NCBI RefSeq assembly: GCF_000686045.1
Contig: NZ_JMLV01000001.1
Coordinates: 1 to 64,000, forward strand
Reading direction: 5' to 3'
DNA: 64,000 nucleotides
Source of the DNA: Fodinicurvata fenggangensis DSM 21160
GTDB lineage: Bacteria; Pseudomonadota; Alphaproteobacteria; Kiloniellales; DSM-21159
Below, piece by piece: positions 17,201 through 25,686 of the stretch. The position numbers were made by a program, and so were the translations under genes. How positions within the stretch are numbered: the first letter of the stretch is position 1; each line of letters opens with the position of its first letter. The notes beneath the pieces are model-generated. The model was not told the origin of the DNA. It searched no databases and saw only the letters and a program-made list of their open reading frames with translations.

Positions 17201-18694
17201 ACCGCCCTGGCCATCCAGTTCGAAGACCCCGAAGTCACCCCGGAGGCGGTTCAAGCGAAAAGCCTGTCCAGAGGGGGGCGCACGGCCCGAGGCGACCAGG
17301 CTGGCTTTATCGGATAGCGTCTGGCCCATTTCTTCGGATCTGTAGTCGATGCCGGTGGCCTCGAGATCCAGTTCGAAGTCAACCTTGGCTTCGGGGTCGC
17401 TCAAGGGGCGGTCCGGCACCAGATTCATGGAGATCCGGGTCTCGGAGATCTCGGCTTCGCTTGTCGAAAGGCCGGATAGCTGTCCCCTCAGATTGACGCT
17501 TGGTTTGGCTATGGTGCCGCTAACGTCCAAATGCAGTTGCCCCTCGCTAAAGCTGGCCGGGGTAATGAAGGGCTCAATCACTTCGGCGTCACGAGTCAGC
17601 AATTCAGCTTGAGCGGTGATTCCCTGCCCATCCTGGTCCAGGGTTCCTTCGAAAGTCAGGTGTGCAGCCTGGCTTTCAAGGCTGCCGTTACTTATCGTCA
17701 AGGTGCCGTCGGACTGTCGTATGGCACTGAGCGAGAGCTGGAGGTTCGGTCTTGCCAATGGCTGTAGGTCGTCAGGCATGAGAGCGGAGAGATCCGCAGT
17801 GCTGTCCAGGTCAATACGCAGGGGGTCGAGGCCGACCACTGCCAGACGGGATTCGATCCTGGCGTTGCTGCCGGCTTCGCCCGTCAGGTGCGCATTCCAG
17901 GCTTCGACAGGCCCTTTTCCCTCAAGTAACAGGTTGACCTCGGGATAGCCTTTGATCTGAAGTGCCCGTGCGATCAGGCCGCCTTGTGGCTCCTCAGCCG
18001 TGACACTGGCTGTCAGCTCGCGGGTTTCGGGTTGGTAGAGCAAGTCGGCCTGAACCAGGCCACGCGTTCCATCTATGCGCGCGACCTCTAGGTTGGTCTG
18101 CAGGCTGCCACCTCGCTCGGCGTTGGCATTGCCTTCCACACGTAGGACCGCAGAGGTGCCCAGGACCGCTCGGCCCAGGCTTATGCGTTCGGCGGACAAC
18201 CGCTCCAGCCGCAGCGACAGCGGCAATTCGGGCATATTCAGATCTATTTTTTCGGGCGGTTGAGCGGCCTGATCCGGAGCCGTATCCGCCGGCGGCGGAA
18301 GCCGATCGAGCTCGAGGTGTCCCACCTCGACAAGGTCCAGTTGAAGCCGGCGCTCAAGCAGCTTGAGGGGTTGCCAGCGCAGTTCGGCCTGGTCCAGGGA
18401 AAGCCAGGTTCCCTCATCATCGCTGATCCGGAGGTCGTTCACCCGAAGCCGATGGGGCAGGGGGCCTTCAATCTCGCCAATGGCGATTTCCATGCGGCCC
18501 GGCTGTGATGCCAGCTGCTCGATCGTTTCGCCCAGCAGGGTGCGACCTGTTTCGGTCTGCAGTCCGAGCAGCAGGCCGACCAGCAGTAGCACCGGCATGA
18601 GGATGACGGTGGCAAGCGAGGCGAGCAAAAGGCGGAGCAGGAGGAACCTGCGCCGCGGCGGGCGGTCGGACGTCTGGATTCTGGCCTGGCTCAT
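14216..18694 (-). CDS. tamB: translocation and assembly module protein TamB (AsmA-like, DUF490)
   Basis: A 1492-residue inner-membrane-anchored protein that spans the periplasm and works with TamA; family members form a lipid-carrying groove and help outer membrane assembly. One N-terminal membrane helix (about residues 15-45) is followed by a long repetitive beta-strand region and the C-terminal TamB domain with GSLEPQRGSFSIAGKSFQL, ending with VGIRWQWDY. It starts three bases after the tamA stop (TGA-ATC-ATG), so the two are translated from one transcript. Many Asp/Glu and Ser/Gly residues are typical of the repeat region. Confidence 0.93.
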   Translation of the reverse strand: MSQARIQTSDRPPRRRFLLLRLLLASLATVILMPVLLLVGLLLGLQTETGRTLLGETIEQLASQPGRMEIAIGEIEGPLPHRLRVNDLRISDDEGTWLSLDQAELRWQPLKLLERRLQLDLVEVGHLELDRLPPPADTAPDQAAQPPEKIDLNMPELPLSLRLERLSAERISLGRAVLGTSAVLRVEGNANAERGGSLQTNLEVARIDGTRGLVQADLLYQPETRELTASVTAEEPQGGLIARALQIKGYPEVNLLLEGKGPVEAWNAHLTGEAGSNARIESRLAVVGLDPLRIDLDSTADLSALMPDDLQPLARPNLQLSLSAIRQSDGTLTISNGSLESQAAHLTFEGTLDQDGQGITAQAELLTRDAEVIEPFITPASFSEGQLHLDVSGTIAKPSVNLRGQLSGLSTSEAEISETRISMNLVPDRPLSDPEAKVDFELDLEATGIDYRSEEMGQTLSDKASLVASGRAPPSGQAFRLNRLRGDFGVFELDGQGGIDLESEESDLEITLSHPDLANFSGLLATPDISGAVTGRLTARQRPGDPLIAKLQLDLSGFSSGQPLADSLLGKNLRLAGRVEKPSDNEQLSGKVMLVSQGLSATIEGSGDLQAETLALDYSLDLPSLNPLSSSLGMPLDGALALKGTVQGDFTEPAITAALTSPSLNLAGNAFKDLDSKLDLALSDGRPSGNFLLQAQTDYGALAAQTDFDLQEDGILDLRNLSLTQGEDTRLTGNLGLPLDGTPAEGSLQGQGIQLSSLSELAGQQLSGTLDLDITLNQSDSQQGIVLESQLSDLRLGAPSAPDLSVQQTRLELNLSDALAAPTMDGTLSLAQVSARGTAMESLEARAQGPLNAIRLSLSGSGELDQPLTFTVNAEGDVTSETPAVRITDLEADYGDIPLRLQRPLGITYGQRLEIQDLALGIGNGRLTGGGALGPDNTDMEFALRDLPLELLEAIDPEFPLRGLAAADLRLQGASRNPQGRFDLRLSEVNRREEQKLGSLPELSGQVTAQLQDGQLQVNGSLSGFAEEALRLSGNLPVQLSLQPFAFELADSAPLEGQLSWSGNIENVVGLLPVDTIRLTGGGEVDMSLGGTLADPDFGGRIALNDAVYENFFSGTLLQSLNLVIEGRSDRLEITKLEASDGGNGTFSGQGSVQFRDGEELLSDLSLEFSNMGFVHRDDVTAHLSGNLSLQGDLLGQSELTGEIRNDTIEIRLVDDLPPSVTELNNVIILGQDEGNSQEETSDDEQEEEQSASSGPDISLDVEIDLPRRVFVRGRGLDSEWGGHFSVSGTAASPRVVGSLEPQRGSFSIAGKSFQLQEGSVSLPPGNDLNPTLDLSAATQAGDIQAIIKIMGTASSPEIKLTSNPILPEDEVLSRVLFNKNSSRLSPGEALMLANTAATLTSGGPGITDIARNMLGADVVSFTPGEEEDGGLGSVTVGRYLADGVFVGVEQGTQAGSTELDVELDVTNNIKVNSKTGSDGSSQVGIRWQWDY

Positions 18695-18697
18695 GAT

Positions 18698-20626
18698 TCA
18701 GAAAGACTGCCCTATGGAAACATAGAACTGGAAAGGGTCATCCACCTTGGGCCGTCGGTTGAGTGGGACGGCAACATCCAGGCGCAGGGGGCCGATGCCG
18801 GTATAGTAGCGCAATCCCAGGCCAGCGGCCCAACGCAGGTTGTCTATCGTTGGCCAGGAGGTCTCATAGACCTGTCCTGCATCGATAAAGGGCACCACCC
18901 CTATGGAGTCCGTCACCCGGAATCGGGCTTCCAGACTCATTTCGAACAGCGCACGGCCGCCCTCCGGGTCGTCATCCTCGTCCAGGGGGCCAATGGCCTG
19001 GTAGGGGTAACCGCGTACGGACCCGCCGCCGCCGGCGTAGAAGCGCTGGTTCGCAGGAACATCCCCTTGCGAGGCGCCGATAATGCTGCCCAGGTGGACA
19101 CGCCCGGCCAGCACGAGACGATCCTCGTCCAGGACCGATAGATAGCTGGAAACCGAAGCATCGTTGATGATGTACTGCGTGCTTTCGCCATAGAGGCTCA
19201 TGAGCGGTGTCATGCTGTAGCTGAAACGCAGGCCTTTCGTGGGATTGAGCGGGTCATCCCGATTGTCGAAGATAGCCGAGCCGGTTACACCGGCCAGGAA
19301 GAAGTGCTTGTCCTCTTCGTCGTCCTCCTCGACCTGGGTCAAGGTCAGCCGCGGGCCGAAACGGGCTGTCCAGTGTTCACCAAGGGGGCGTTCCACTCCC
19401 AGGAATTGGTCGAAGGTCAACTCGTCATAGGCATCACTCGTCTCCCGCCGGAACTTGTTCTCGAACAGGAGGCTCTGGTCGCGTTGCAGGAAATTGGGTT
19501 TGCGAAAGTTGCCTTCTGCCTGCTGAGAGAATCTTGAAACGGAAGCTTCCAGGCGCAGTTTCTCATTCTCTCCGAAAAGATTGCGGTGTTCCCATAGGGC
19601 GTCAACTCCCGGTCCTGCGTCCGTGGAATAGTTCACGCCTGCACCAATGGACCTGTGTGGGGCCTCGATCACCTCCGCTGAGACGGGAACCGCCCCGTCG
19701 TCCCCATCGCCAGCCTGCTGTTGTCTGTTGGCCTCCTCTGCCTGGCTGTCGTCCTGGTCTTCCTCCTGCTTGCGTTCGACGATCACCGAGGAGAATAGGC
19801 CGGTTTTGCCAAGTTCCTGCCGTACGCGCTCCACCTCGCGGGAATCATAGGTGGCACCTTCGGGCCAGTTCACGAGTTCGCGGATGTAGGATTCGCGCAC
19901 GTCCTCCAGGCCACTAAGCGAAAGGCTGCCGAAGCGCGCGCGCACACCCGTGTTCACCGTGATTTCGGCGCGCAGTGTCTCGTCTTCCGGATCTGCCAGA
20001 TAACGCGCCTCAGCCAGTTCTGCATCCGGATAACCCTGTCGGGAGAGCAGCCGGGTGATGCGTGATTCCGCTTGTTTCAGGCTTTCGGCACGGGCTGGTT
20101 GGCCGATGTCCAATCCCAGGTCACTGGCCGAGCGGGGGACCGTATCTCCTTCCGGTACGGTGGGGTGGTAACTCAGGTTGTACTCGGACAGCGTGAACTG
20201 CTTGCCGGGATCGATTTCTATGGTGATCTGGATGGGCTGGGCATCCTGGTCCACCGAGGTTTCGACCGTGCCGTTGTAGTAGCCTTCAGAGCGAAGAATT
20301 CGACGGAAACGCGCAACATCATCCTCCATACGCCGGCGCAAGGCGGCAGGCGTTGCCGGCTGTCGCTCGCTTTGGGTCAAAAGGGCCGAGCTTTCATCGA
20401 TCAGGTTGCGCAGGTGCTCGTTCAAATCTCCCGTGATGTCCGTATCGTAGTCCACGCCCTGGATCAGATTCTCGCGGGGCGGGGGAACATCACTGCTTTC
20501 AGCACCAGGCCAGATTTCCTCAAGGATAGAGCAGCCGCTGAGCGAAAGGGTGATCAGCGAGGCGCATCCCAAGCGGACTGCGGTCAGACCGTGTCTATTC
20601 TTCTGCCTGCTGACGGATGCTCTCAC
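18698..20626 (-). CDS. tamA: Omp85-family outer membrane protein TamA with lipobox
   Basis: A 642-residue outer membrane assembly factor: N-terminal POTRA repeats (about residues 60-280), then a 16-strand Omp85 barrel with the conserved AGGGGSVRGYPYQ loop near residue 535 and the terminal FYVSIGQSF. The start is GTG at 20626, overlapping the stop of the upstream membrane protein gene by four bases. The signal peptide ends LSLSGCS, an apparent lipobox, which is unusual for a TamA. An acidic insert rich in Asp/Glu/Gln lies around residue 290 between POTRA and barrel. Confidence 0.93.
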   Translation of the reverse strand: MRASVSRQKNRHGLTAVRLGCASLITLSLSGCSILEEIWPGAESSDVPPPRENLIQGVDYDTDITGDLNEHLRNLIDESSALLTQSERQPATPAALRRRMEDDVARFRRILRSEGYYNGTVETSVDQDAQPIQITIEIDPGKQFTLSEYNLSYHPTVPEGDTVPRSASDLGLDIGQPARAESLKQAESRITRLLSRQGYPDAELAEARYLADPEDETLRAEITVNTGVRARFGSLSLSGLEDVRESYIRELVNWPEGATYDSREVERVRQELGKTGLFSSVIVERKQEEDQDDSQAEEANRQQQAGDGDDGAVPVSAEVIEAPHRSIGAGVNYSTDAGPGVDALWEHRNLFGENEKLRLEASVSRFSQQAEGNFRKPNFLQRDQSLLFENKFRRETSDAYDELTFDQFLGVERPLGEHWTARFGPRLTLTQVEEDDEEDKHFFLAGVTGSAIFDNRDDPLNPTKGLRFSYSMTPLMSLYGESTQYIINDASVSSYLSVLDEDRLVLAGRVHLGSIIGASQGDVPANQRFYAGGGGSVRGYPYQAIGPLDEDDDPEGGRALFEMSLEARFRVTDSIGVVPFIDAGQVYETSWPTIDNLRWAAGLGLRYYTGIGPLRLDVAVPLNRRPKVDDPFQFYVSIGQSF

Positions 20627-22293
20627 TTGGCACTCACTGTCTGGGTCATTTCACCCTGGTAGTTTTCAATAAAGAGATCCCGAAAGTCATGCATCTGCAA
20701 AATAGCAGTGGACTCCTTCGGTTGCATGCCTGGTGTGAAGCCGAGCTGATCGAAGGGGGCCAAAAGCTCTTGCCGGTTTGACAGGATATGCACGGGAACC
20801 TCGCTGGCCGCATCGGAGCCAGAGGCGATGGCTCCGGCTTCATGATCGCCGAGCACGACCATCAGGAAGGGCTCCTCTTCAATCGGAACATTCCGGATGT
20901 AGCTTGCCAGGGTCCTGAGGACGTAATCTATGGACCATCCGTAGTGCTCGCGAACGCGGACCGGGTCCTGCCAGAGCGAGGCGGGGCTCTCGCCCTGGTC
21001 CGCCCATTGCGAGAATATGGATCCATCACCAATGCTCGTCCAGTCGTCCAGGACCGGTGCAACCGGGGTCCAGGGGGCGTGACTGCTGATCAGGGCAAGC
21101 ATGGCGAAGAAGGGCTTTTCGCTTTTGCGAACTGTGCGATCAAAGTGCGAGAGGGTGTACTGGTCGGGCATGGTGACCCAATTATAGGGCTTGCCGGCAT
21201 AGCCCATGTCGCGGGCGAAGATATGACGGTCGAACCCCATGAAATCGGCTTCCGGCCAGGCACGGGTAATGGCGGGCATGACAAGTACGCTTTCATGCCC
21301 TCTGTCCGAGAACGCCCTTGCCAGCGTCCGCCGCTCACTCTCGCTGAGCAGTTGGTACTTGATCTGGTTATCAACCCGCAGGCCACTGAGGAAGCTGGCA
21401 TGCGACAGCCAGGACTGGCCACCGATGGTCGGCGCCTTGGCCCAGCCCGAGCGGCCTTGGATGTCCTTGGTCTCCGTGGCGTCCTGCAGGTCCTGCAGAG
21501 CCGCTGCAGTGGTTTCGGAATAGTTTGGATTCTCCACTGCCTGGCGGCCGTAGGATTCGACAAAGACCAGCATGACATTGGTGTCGGACAGGGCCCCGAG
21601 GGCCTCCTCGGGGATGCTGTCGGCATAGCGATCCTTCTCTAGGGCGGCCTCGAACTGCGGGCGTTCCCGGATGACAGCGGCCATCCTTTGGATCTGTCCT
21701 GTCAGGCTGTGCGTCAGTTCCGCCGTAATGGGAAGCTGGTGTCTTTGCGCGCCCGGCAGATGGGCTGCCACCAGGACCAGCGCGAGCACCCCCATGGCTG
21801 TCCTTGGCGCGCGCACCGGTTCAAGGATCGAGAGCGCGCGCCAGCAAGCAAAAAGGACGATCAGGAATGTCGCCGCCAAGGCCAGCAGCAGTATCGCTGA
21901 CAGTGCTGGACCTGCTGCGCCCCAAAGCAATTCCAGGCCGGGAAGCAGCAGATCGATATCGAAAACCAGATTCAGCGGGCGTCCGAAATAAACACGCAAG
22001 GCCTGGTCAAGGAACAGGATCAGAGCCGCCGAGAAGATGAGCAGAGCCAGCGGCCAACGAAGGGGGCGGCTGGCTGATCGCGGCAGTATGGCAAAGGCGG
22101 CCACGATCACGACGACCTCCAGGGGCAGCCGGAAGGTCCACCAGCTCCAACCGTGAAGAAGGCCAGGCAGACTGAAGAGCAGCCAGAAAAAGCATGCGGC
22201 CAGGAGGAATGCCAGCAGGCCTCCGTCGCGCTTGGCGTCAAAAGACGCTGGCGCGGTCTCTTTCCCTGGGGTAGCCTTCTTGAAAAGTTTCAT
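20623..22293 (-). CDS. membrane-bound sulfatase-fold protein (LTA synthase/phosphotransferase-like)
   Basis: A 556-residue protein with about five N-terminal membrane helices (to about residue 190) and a C-terminal periplasmic alkaline-phosphatase-superfamily domain. Metal and nucleophile regions are visible in VMLVFVESYG, in GGQSWLSHASFLSG (a Ser likely nucleophile) and in VVLGDHEAG. Relatives transfer phosphoglycerol or phosphoethanolamine, or act as sulfatases; the substrate cannot be read from sequence. The ATG at 22293 is preferred to an upstream frame since that would run into the divergent gene. It overlaps tamA by GTGA, forming a three-gene operon with tamAB. Confidence 0.8.
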   Translation of the reverse strand: MKLFKKATPGKETAPASFDAKRDGGLLAFLLAACFFWLLFSLPGLLHGWSWWTFRLPLEVVVIVAAFAILPRSASRPLRWPLALLIFSAALILFLDQALRVYFGRPLNLVFDIDLLLPGLELLWGAAGPALSAILLLALAATFLIVLFACWRALSILEPVRAPRTAMGVLALVLVAAHLPGAQRHQLPITAELTHSLTGQIQRMAAVIRERPQFEAALEKDRYADSIPEEALGALSDTNVMLVFVESYGRQAVENPNYSETTAAALQDLQDATETKDIQGRSGWAKAPTIGGQSWLSHASFLSGLRVDNQIKYQLLSESERRTLARAFSDRGHESVLVMPAITRAWPEADFMGFDRHIFARDMGYAGKPYNWVTMPDQYTLSHFDRTVRKSEKPFFAMLALISSHAPWTPVAPVLDDWTSIGDGSIFSQWADQGESPASLWQDPVRVREHYGWSIDYVLRTLASYIRNVPIEEEPFLMVVLGDHEAGAIASGSDAASEVPVHILSNRQELLAPFDQLGFTPGMQPKESTAILQMHDFRDLFIENYQGEMTQTVSAK

Positions 22294-22319
22294 TATCTCA
22301 ACAGCTTCCGGATCATTGC

Positions 22320-23306
22320 ATGCCGCATCCCATGGCATCAGCTTACTGGATCACGGCGCCTCGCCGTGGCGAATTGCGCCCCCAGGCCTTGCCAGCTTTG
22401 CGTCCGGGAGAGGTTCTGGTGAAAACACTCTATGGTGCTATCAGCCGTGGCACCGAAAGCCTGGTTTTTAACAACCTGATCCCGGAAAGCCAGTATGATG
22501 CCATGGCCGCACCCTTTCAGGAGGGATCTTTACCCTTTCCAGTAAAATATGGCTACATTTCGGTCGGTAAAGTCCTGGAAGGACCCGAGGACCTGCTGGG
22601 GCGGGCGGTGTTCTGTCTTCATCCCCACCAGTCGGCCTATGTGGTGCCAAGCGAAGATGTGGTCCCCTTGCCGCCCGACCTGCCACCAGAACGAGCGGTT
22701 CTGGCCGCGAACATGGAAACGGCCCTGAACGGACTGTGGGATGCTACGCCCTGCCTGGGAGACCGGATTGCCGTCTATGGGGCCGGTACGGTCGGTTTCC
22801 TGCTGGCCTGGCTAAGCCAGGCCATTCCGGGAACGGAAGTCACTCTGGTCGACCCCGATATATCCAAGGCTGCAGTGGCGCAGCGCCTTGGCCTGACACT
22901 CAAGCCCCCGGAAGATGCTCCAACGGGCTGCGACCTGGTCATCCATGCCAGTGGCGTTCCCGAGGCTTTGGCTATGGCCCTGGCTTCTGCGGGCTATGAA
23001 TCCACGGTCCTCGAGATGAGCTGGTTCGGCGAGCGAAAGGTTACGCTTCCCTTGGGTGAGGCCTTCCATTCCCAGCGCATCACCCTACGTTCCTCACAGG
23101 TGGGGGGCGTTTCGCCGACCAGAAACGCCAGGAAGGGACACCGCAGGCGGATGGAGATTGCCCTGGACCTGCTTTGCGCGCGTGAACTGGAAGCCTTGAT
23201 CACCGGGGAGAGCGCCTTCGAGGAGCTTCCTGACGTAATGGAGAAACTTGCAGACAATGGGCGCGGGGTACTCTGTCATCGTATTCGTTATGGGATCGAC
23301 CAGTGA
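22320..23306 (+). CDS. medium-chain dehydrogenase/reductase, BchC-like, without the zinc GHE motif
   Basis: A 328-residue MDR-fold oxidoreductase. The nucleotide-binding glycine motif is AVYGAGTVGFLLAWL near residue 150. The N-terminal ISRGTESLVF and the GYISVGKV segment resemble bacteriochlorophyllide dehydrogenase BchC and related sugar/polyol dehydrogenases; the zinc-type GHE motif of classical alcohol dehydrogenases is absent, so the reaction may not need catalytic zinc. It opens a five-gene operon, 17 bp before the PTPS-like gene, and diverges from the sulfatase-fold gene with only 26 bp between starts. Substrate unknown. Confidence 0.8.
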   Translation: MPHPMASAYWITAPRRGELRPQALPALRPGEVLVKTLYGAISRGTESLVFNNLIPESQYDAMAAPFQEGSLPFPVKYGYISVGKVLEGPEDLLGRAVFCLHPHQSAYVVPSEDVVPLPPDLPPERAVLAANMETALNGLWDATPCLGDRIAVYGAGTVGFLLAWLSQAIPGTEVTLVDPDISKAAVAQRLGLTLKPPEDAPTGCDLVIHASGVPEALAMALASAGYESTVLEMSWFGERKVTLPLGEAFHSQRITLRSSQVGGVSPTRNARKGHRRRMEIALDLLCARELEALITGESAFEELPDVMEKLADNGRGVLCHRIRYGIDQ

Positions 23307-23323
23307 ATGACCGGGAATAAGCT

Positions 23324-23737
23324 ATGTACAGCCTGACCGTACGAGACCACTTCATGATTGCGCACAGCTTCGCCGGAGAGGTTTTCGGGCCAGCGCGCAA
23401 CCTGCATGGTGCAACCTATGTGGTGGATGCGGAGTTCCGCCGGCCGGAACTGGATGCCGACGGCCTGGTCGTGGATATCGGGTTGGCCAGTGAAACCCTG
23501 AAGCACATTCTGGGAACCTTGAACTATCGCAACCTTGATGAAGAAGAGACGTTCCAGGGGCGGAATACCACCACCGAATTTCTTGCGGGTGAAATTCACC
23601 GCCGCCTGGCAGCGGCCATCGCGGAAGGGCGTCTGGGGGACAGTGCCATGGGTTTGCAGGCGCTGAAGGTTACATTGCATGAGTCCCATATTGCCTGGGC
23701 ATCCTATGAGGGACCTGTTGCCGCAGGGCGGGACTGA
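23324..23737 (+). CDS. 6-pyruvoyl-tetrahydropterin synthase/QueD-fold protein with altered active site
   Basis: A 137-residue T-fold protein like PTPS and QueD. IAHSF keeps the first zinc histidine, but the usual HGHxY is NLHGATY, so one zinc histidine is replaced by alanine and the neighbouring catalytic cysteine of QueD (CxxxHGH) is missing. NYRNLDE and [10 protein letters not shown] match the family middle, and [13 protein letters not shown] the C-terminal glutamate. It may have a different reaction on a pterin-like or other substrate, or have lost catalysis. It lies in a tight operon with a dehydrogenase and a glycosyltransferase, which argues for a dedicated pathway and not for queuosine synthesis. 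Confidence 0.82.
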   Translation: MYSLTVRDHFMIAHSFAGEVFGPARNLHGATYVVDAEFRRPELDADGLVVDIGLASETLKHILGTLNYRNLDEEETFQGRNTTTEFLAGEIHRRLAAAIAEGRLGDSAMGLQALKVTLHESHIAWASYEGPVAAGRD

Positions 23738-23743
23738 AGCAGC

Positions 23744-24814
23744 ATGCCCGCTGTGTGCTTCATGATTCCCGGTGATCCGGAAACCCGGACCGGTGGCTAT
23801 CACTATGACAGGCAGATCATGAAGGGCTTCGAGGAACGGGGCTTGAGCGTAGAGCTCGCACGCCTGAGCGAGGACTTTCCCTTTCCCGGCTCCGACGCTT
23901 TGGTCCAGGTGGAAGAAATCATCTCGCGCCTGCCATCGGATCGGCCAGTTGTCGTCGATGGCCTTGCGTTCGGCGCCTTTCCCGAGCATCTGGCTGCACG
24001 ACTGACGCAAGGCCGCCAATTGATTGCCCTGGTCCATCATCCGCTGGCCAGGGAAACGGGTTTGACGCGAGAGCAGCGGGAGGAGCTTTATCTGAGTGAG
24101 CGGCGGTCCCTGGCCTTCGCGGATCGGGTGGTGGTGACCGGACCGGCAACGGCGCGGGAACTCCATTCCGACTACCAGGTCCCAAAAATGCGGTTGCAGG
24201 TCATCCTGCCGGGAACGGAGCATCAGGACCTGGCGACTGGCGGGGAAGAAGGGTGCTGCAACCTGCTTACCGTCGCGACACTGACCCCCCGCAAGAACCA
24301 GCTGCAGCTTCTGGAGGCTCTGGCCGAACTGAAACTTACCGGGAACTGGAAACTGACGCTGGCCGGCTCCGACCAGCGCGACAGGGCCTATGCCGCAGAG
24401 GTGGCGCAGGCGGTTCTTGGCCTGGGGTTGCAGGACCGTGTGATCGTGACGGGCGAGCTATCTCCTGCCGAGCTGGATAGGTGTTATTATGATGCAGATG
24501 TCTTCGTCCTGCCGTCCCTGCTGGAAGGCTACGGCATGGTCTTTGCCGAGGCCCTGGCCCGGGGACTGCCGATTGTGGCGCCAAGGTCCGCCGGCATAGT
24601 GGAGACCTTGCCGGATAATTGCGGGCTGTTTGTCGAACCGGGAGACCTGACGGACTTGAGGCAGGCCCTGGACAGGGTGCTGAACGACGCCGATTGTCTC
24701 GCCACATTGCAGGCAAGGGCCCTGGAAGCACGGAAGTCACTGCCACGTTGGGAAGATGCTGTTGATGGGTTCGCACGCTTGCTCGCCCCGGACCGGATCG
24801 TAGCAGGGAAATGA
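23744..24814 (+). CDS. family 4 glycosyltransferase (GT-B fold)
   Basis: A 356-residue cytoplasmic sugar transferase. The C-terminal donor domain shows VATLTPRKNQ near residue 177, LTLAGS, and the EX7E motif EGYGMVFAE near residue 266 used by retaining GT4 enzymes. No membrane segment. Start lies six bases after the PTPS-like gene, and its stop overlaps the next start (ATGA). The acceptor is unknown; the neighbours suggest a small polar molecule or a lipid. Confidence 0.88.
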   Translation: MPAVCFMIPGDPETRTGGYHYDRQIMKGFEERGLSVELARLSEDFPFPGSDALVQVEEIISRLPSDRPVVVDGLAFGAFPEHLAARLTQGRQLIALVHHPLARETGLTREQREELYLSERRSLAFADRVVVTGPATARELHSDYQVPKMRLQVILPGTEHQDLATGGEEGCCNLLTVATLTPRKNQLQLLEALAELKLTGNWKLTLAGSDQRDRAYAAEVAQAVLGLGLQDRVIVTGELSPAELDRCYYDADVFVLPSLLEGYGMVFAEALARGLPIVAPRSAGIVETLPDNCGLFVEPGDLTDLRQALDRVLNDADCLATLQARALEARKSLPRWEDAVDGFARLLAPDRIVAGK

Positions 24815-25686
24815 GCGGATACTTCGAAGCCAATTGGCTGGACCTTCGGGAACCGGCGGACCTGGTTGCCCGCAGTTTCCCGCTTCAGGAGCATCTGGCC
24901 AACATTGTTGGAGCCGAGAGGCATGGAGAGTGCGTGATCCATGATCTGGGAGCGGGTACGGGCGCCAATCTGCGTGCGCTGGCCCCGTTTCTTGGTGGCA
25001 AGCAGCGCTGGTTCCTGCTGGATCATGATGCCCGGTTGCTCGAGTTCGCCTCTGACCGGCTCGTGCGCTGGTGTGTCGAGACCGGTGGAGAGGCCAGGGA
25101 AAGCAGCGACGGTCTCCTCCTGACTACGGAAAGCTGGGCTGGAGAGGTGTCCATGGTCCATCAGGACCTGTCCGGCGCGCTGTTCGAAGGACTGCCCAGG
25201 GCAGACCTGATCACGGGGTCGGCGCTTCTGGATCTGGTTTCCCCCGAGTGGCTGGAACAGTTGGTCGGCGAATGCCGCGCGGCCGTCTTGTATTTTCCAC
25301 TGAATTACAATGGGCATATGCGGTTCCATCTTGCACTGGAAGCCGACAGAAGGATTGCCGAGCTGTTCAATCGCCACCAGAGTGGAGACAAGGGATTTGG
25401 ACCGGCTATGGGCGGCCAGGCGCCACGCCGGTCAAGTGAGATCCTGACCTCCTGTGGCTTCGACTGCCAGCTCGACGAAAGCCCTTGGGAGTTGGGCGTT
25501 GACCAGGGCGGACTGCAGCAGGAACTCTTGAAAGGGATAGCGGCTGCTGCCCTGGAACTCAGCGATCAGCCTGAACAGGTGGATGCATGGCTGGCGCATC
25601 GACTGGCTGCCCTGGAACGGGGCGAGAGTTGGCTTCGTATTGGGCATGAAGACCTCCTTGCCGTGCCAGAAGGGCAATTGTCGTGA
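24811..25686 (+). CDS. class I SAM-dependent methyltransferase
   Basis: 291 residues with SAM motif I HDLGAGTGANLRALAP near residue 45 and the acidic motif II WFLLDHDARLL; ADLITGSALLDLVS fits motif IV. The C-terminal third is not similar to a specific subgroup I know. Overlaps the glycosyltransferase by ATGA and the next gene by GTGA, so translation is coupled. Substrate unknown, probably the same product as the other operon genes. Confidence 0.83.
   Translation: MSGYFEANWLDLREPADLVARSFPLQEHLANIVGAERHGECVIHDLGAGTGANLRALAPFLGGKQRWFLLDHDARLLEFASDRLVRWCVETGGEARESSDGLLLTTESWAGEVSMVHQDLSGALFEGLPRADLITGSALLDLVSPEWLEQLVGECRAAVLYFPLNYNGHMRFHLALEADRRIAELFNRHQSGDKGFGPAMGGQAPRRSSEILTSCGFDCQLDESPWELGVDQGGLQQELLKGIAAAALELSDQPEQVDAWLAHRLAALERGESWLRIGHEDLLAVPEGQLS

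Noticed and set aside
23324-23737. Assignment as QueD for queuosine synthesis
   Set aside because: The catalytic Cys and one zinc His are missing and no queC, queE or queF is nearby.
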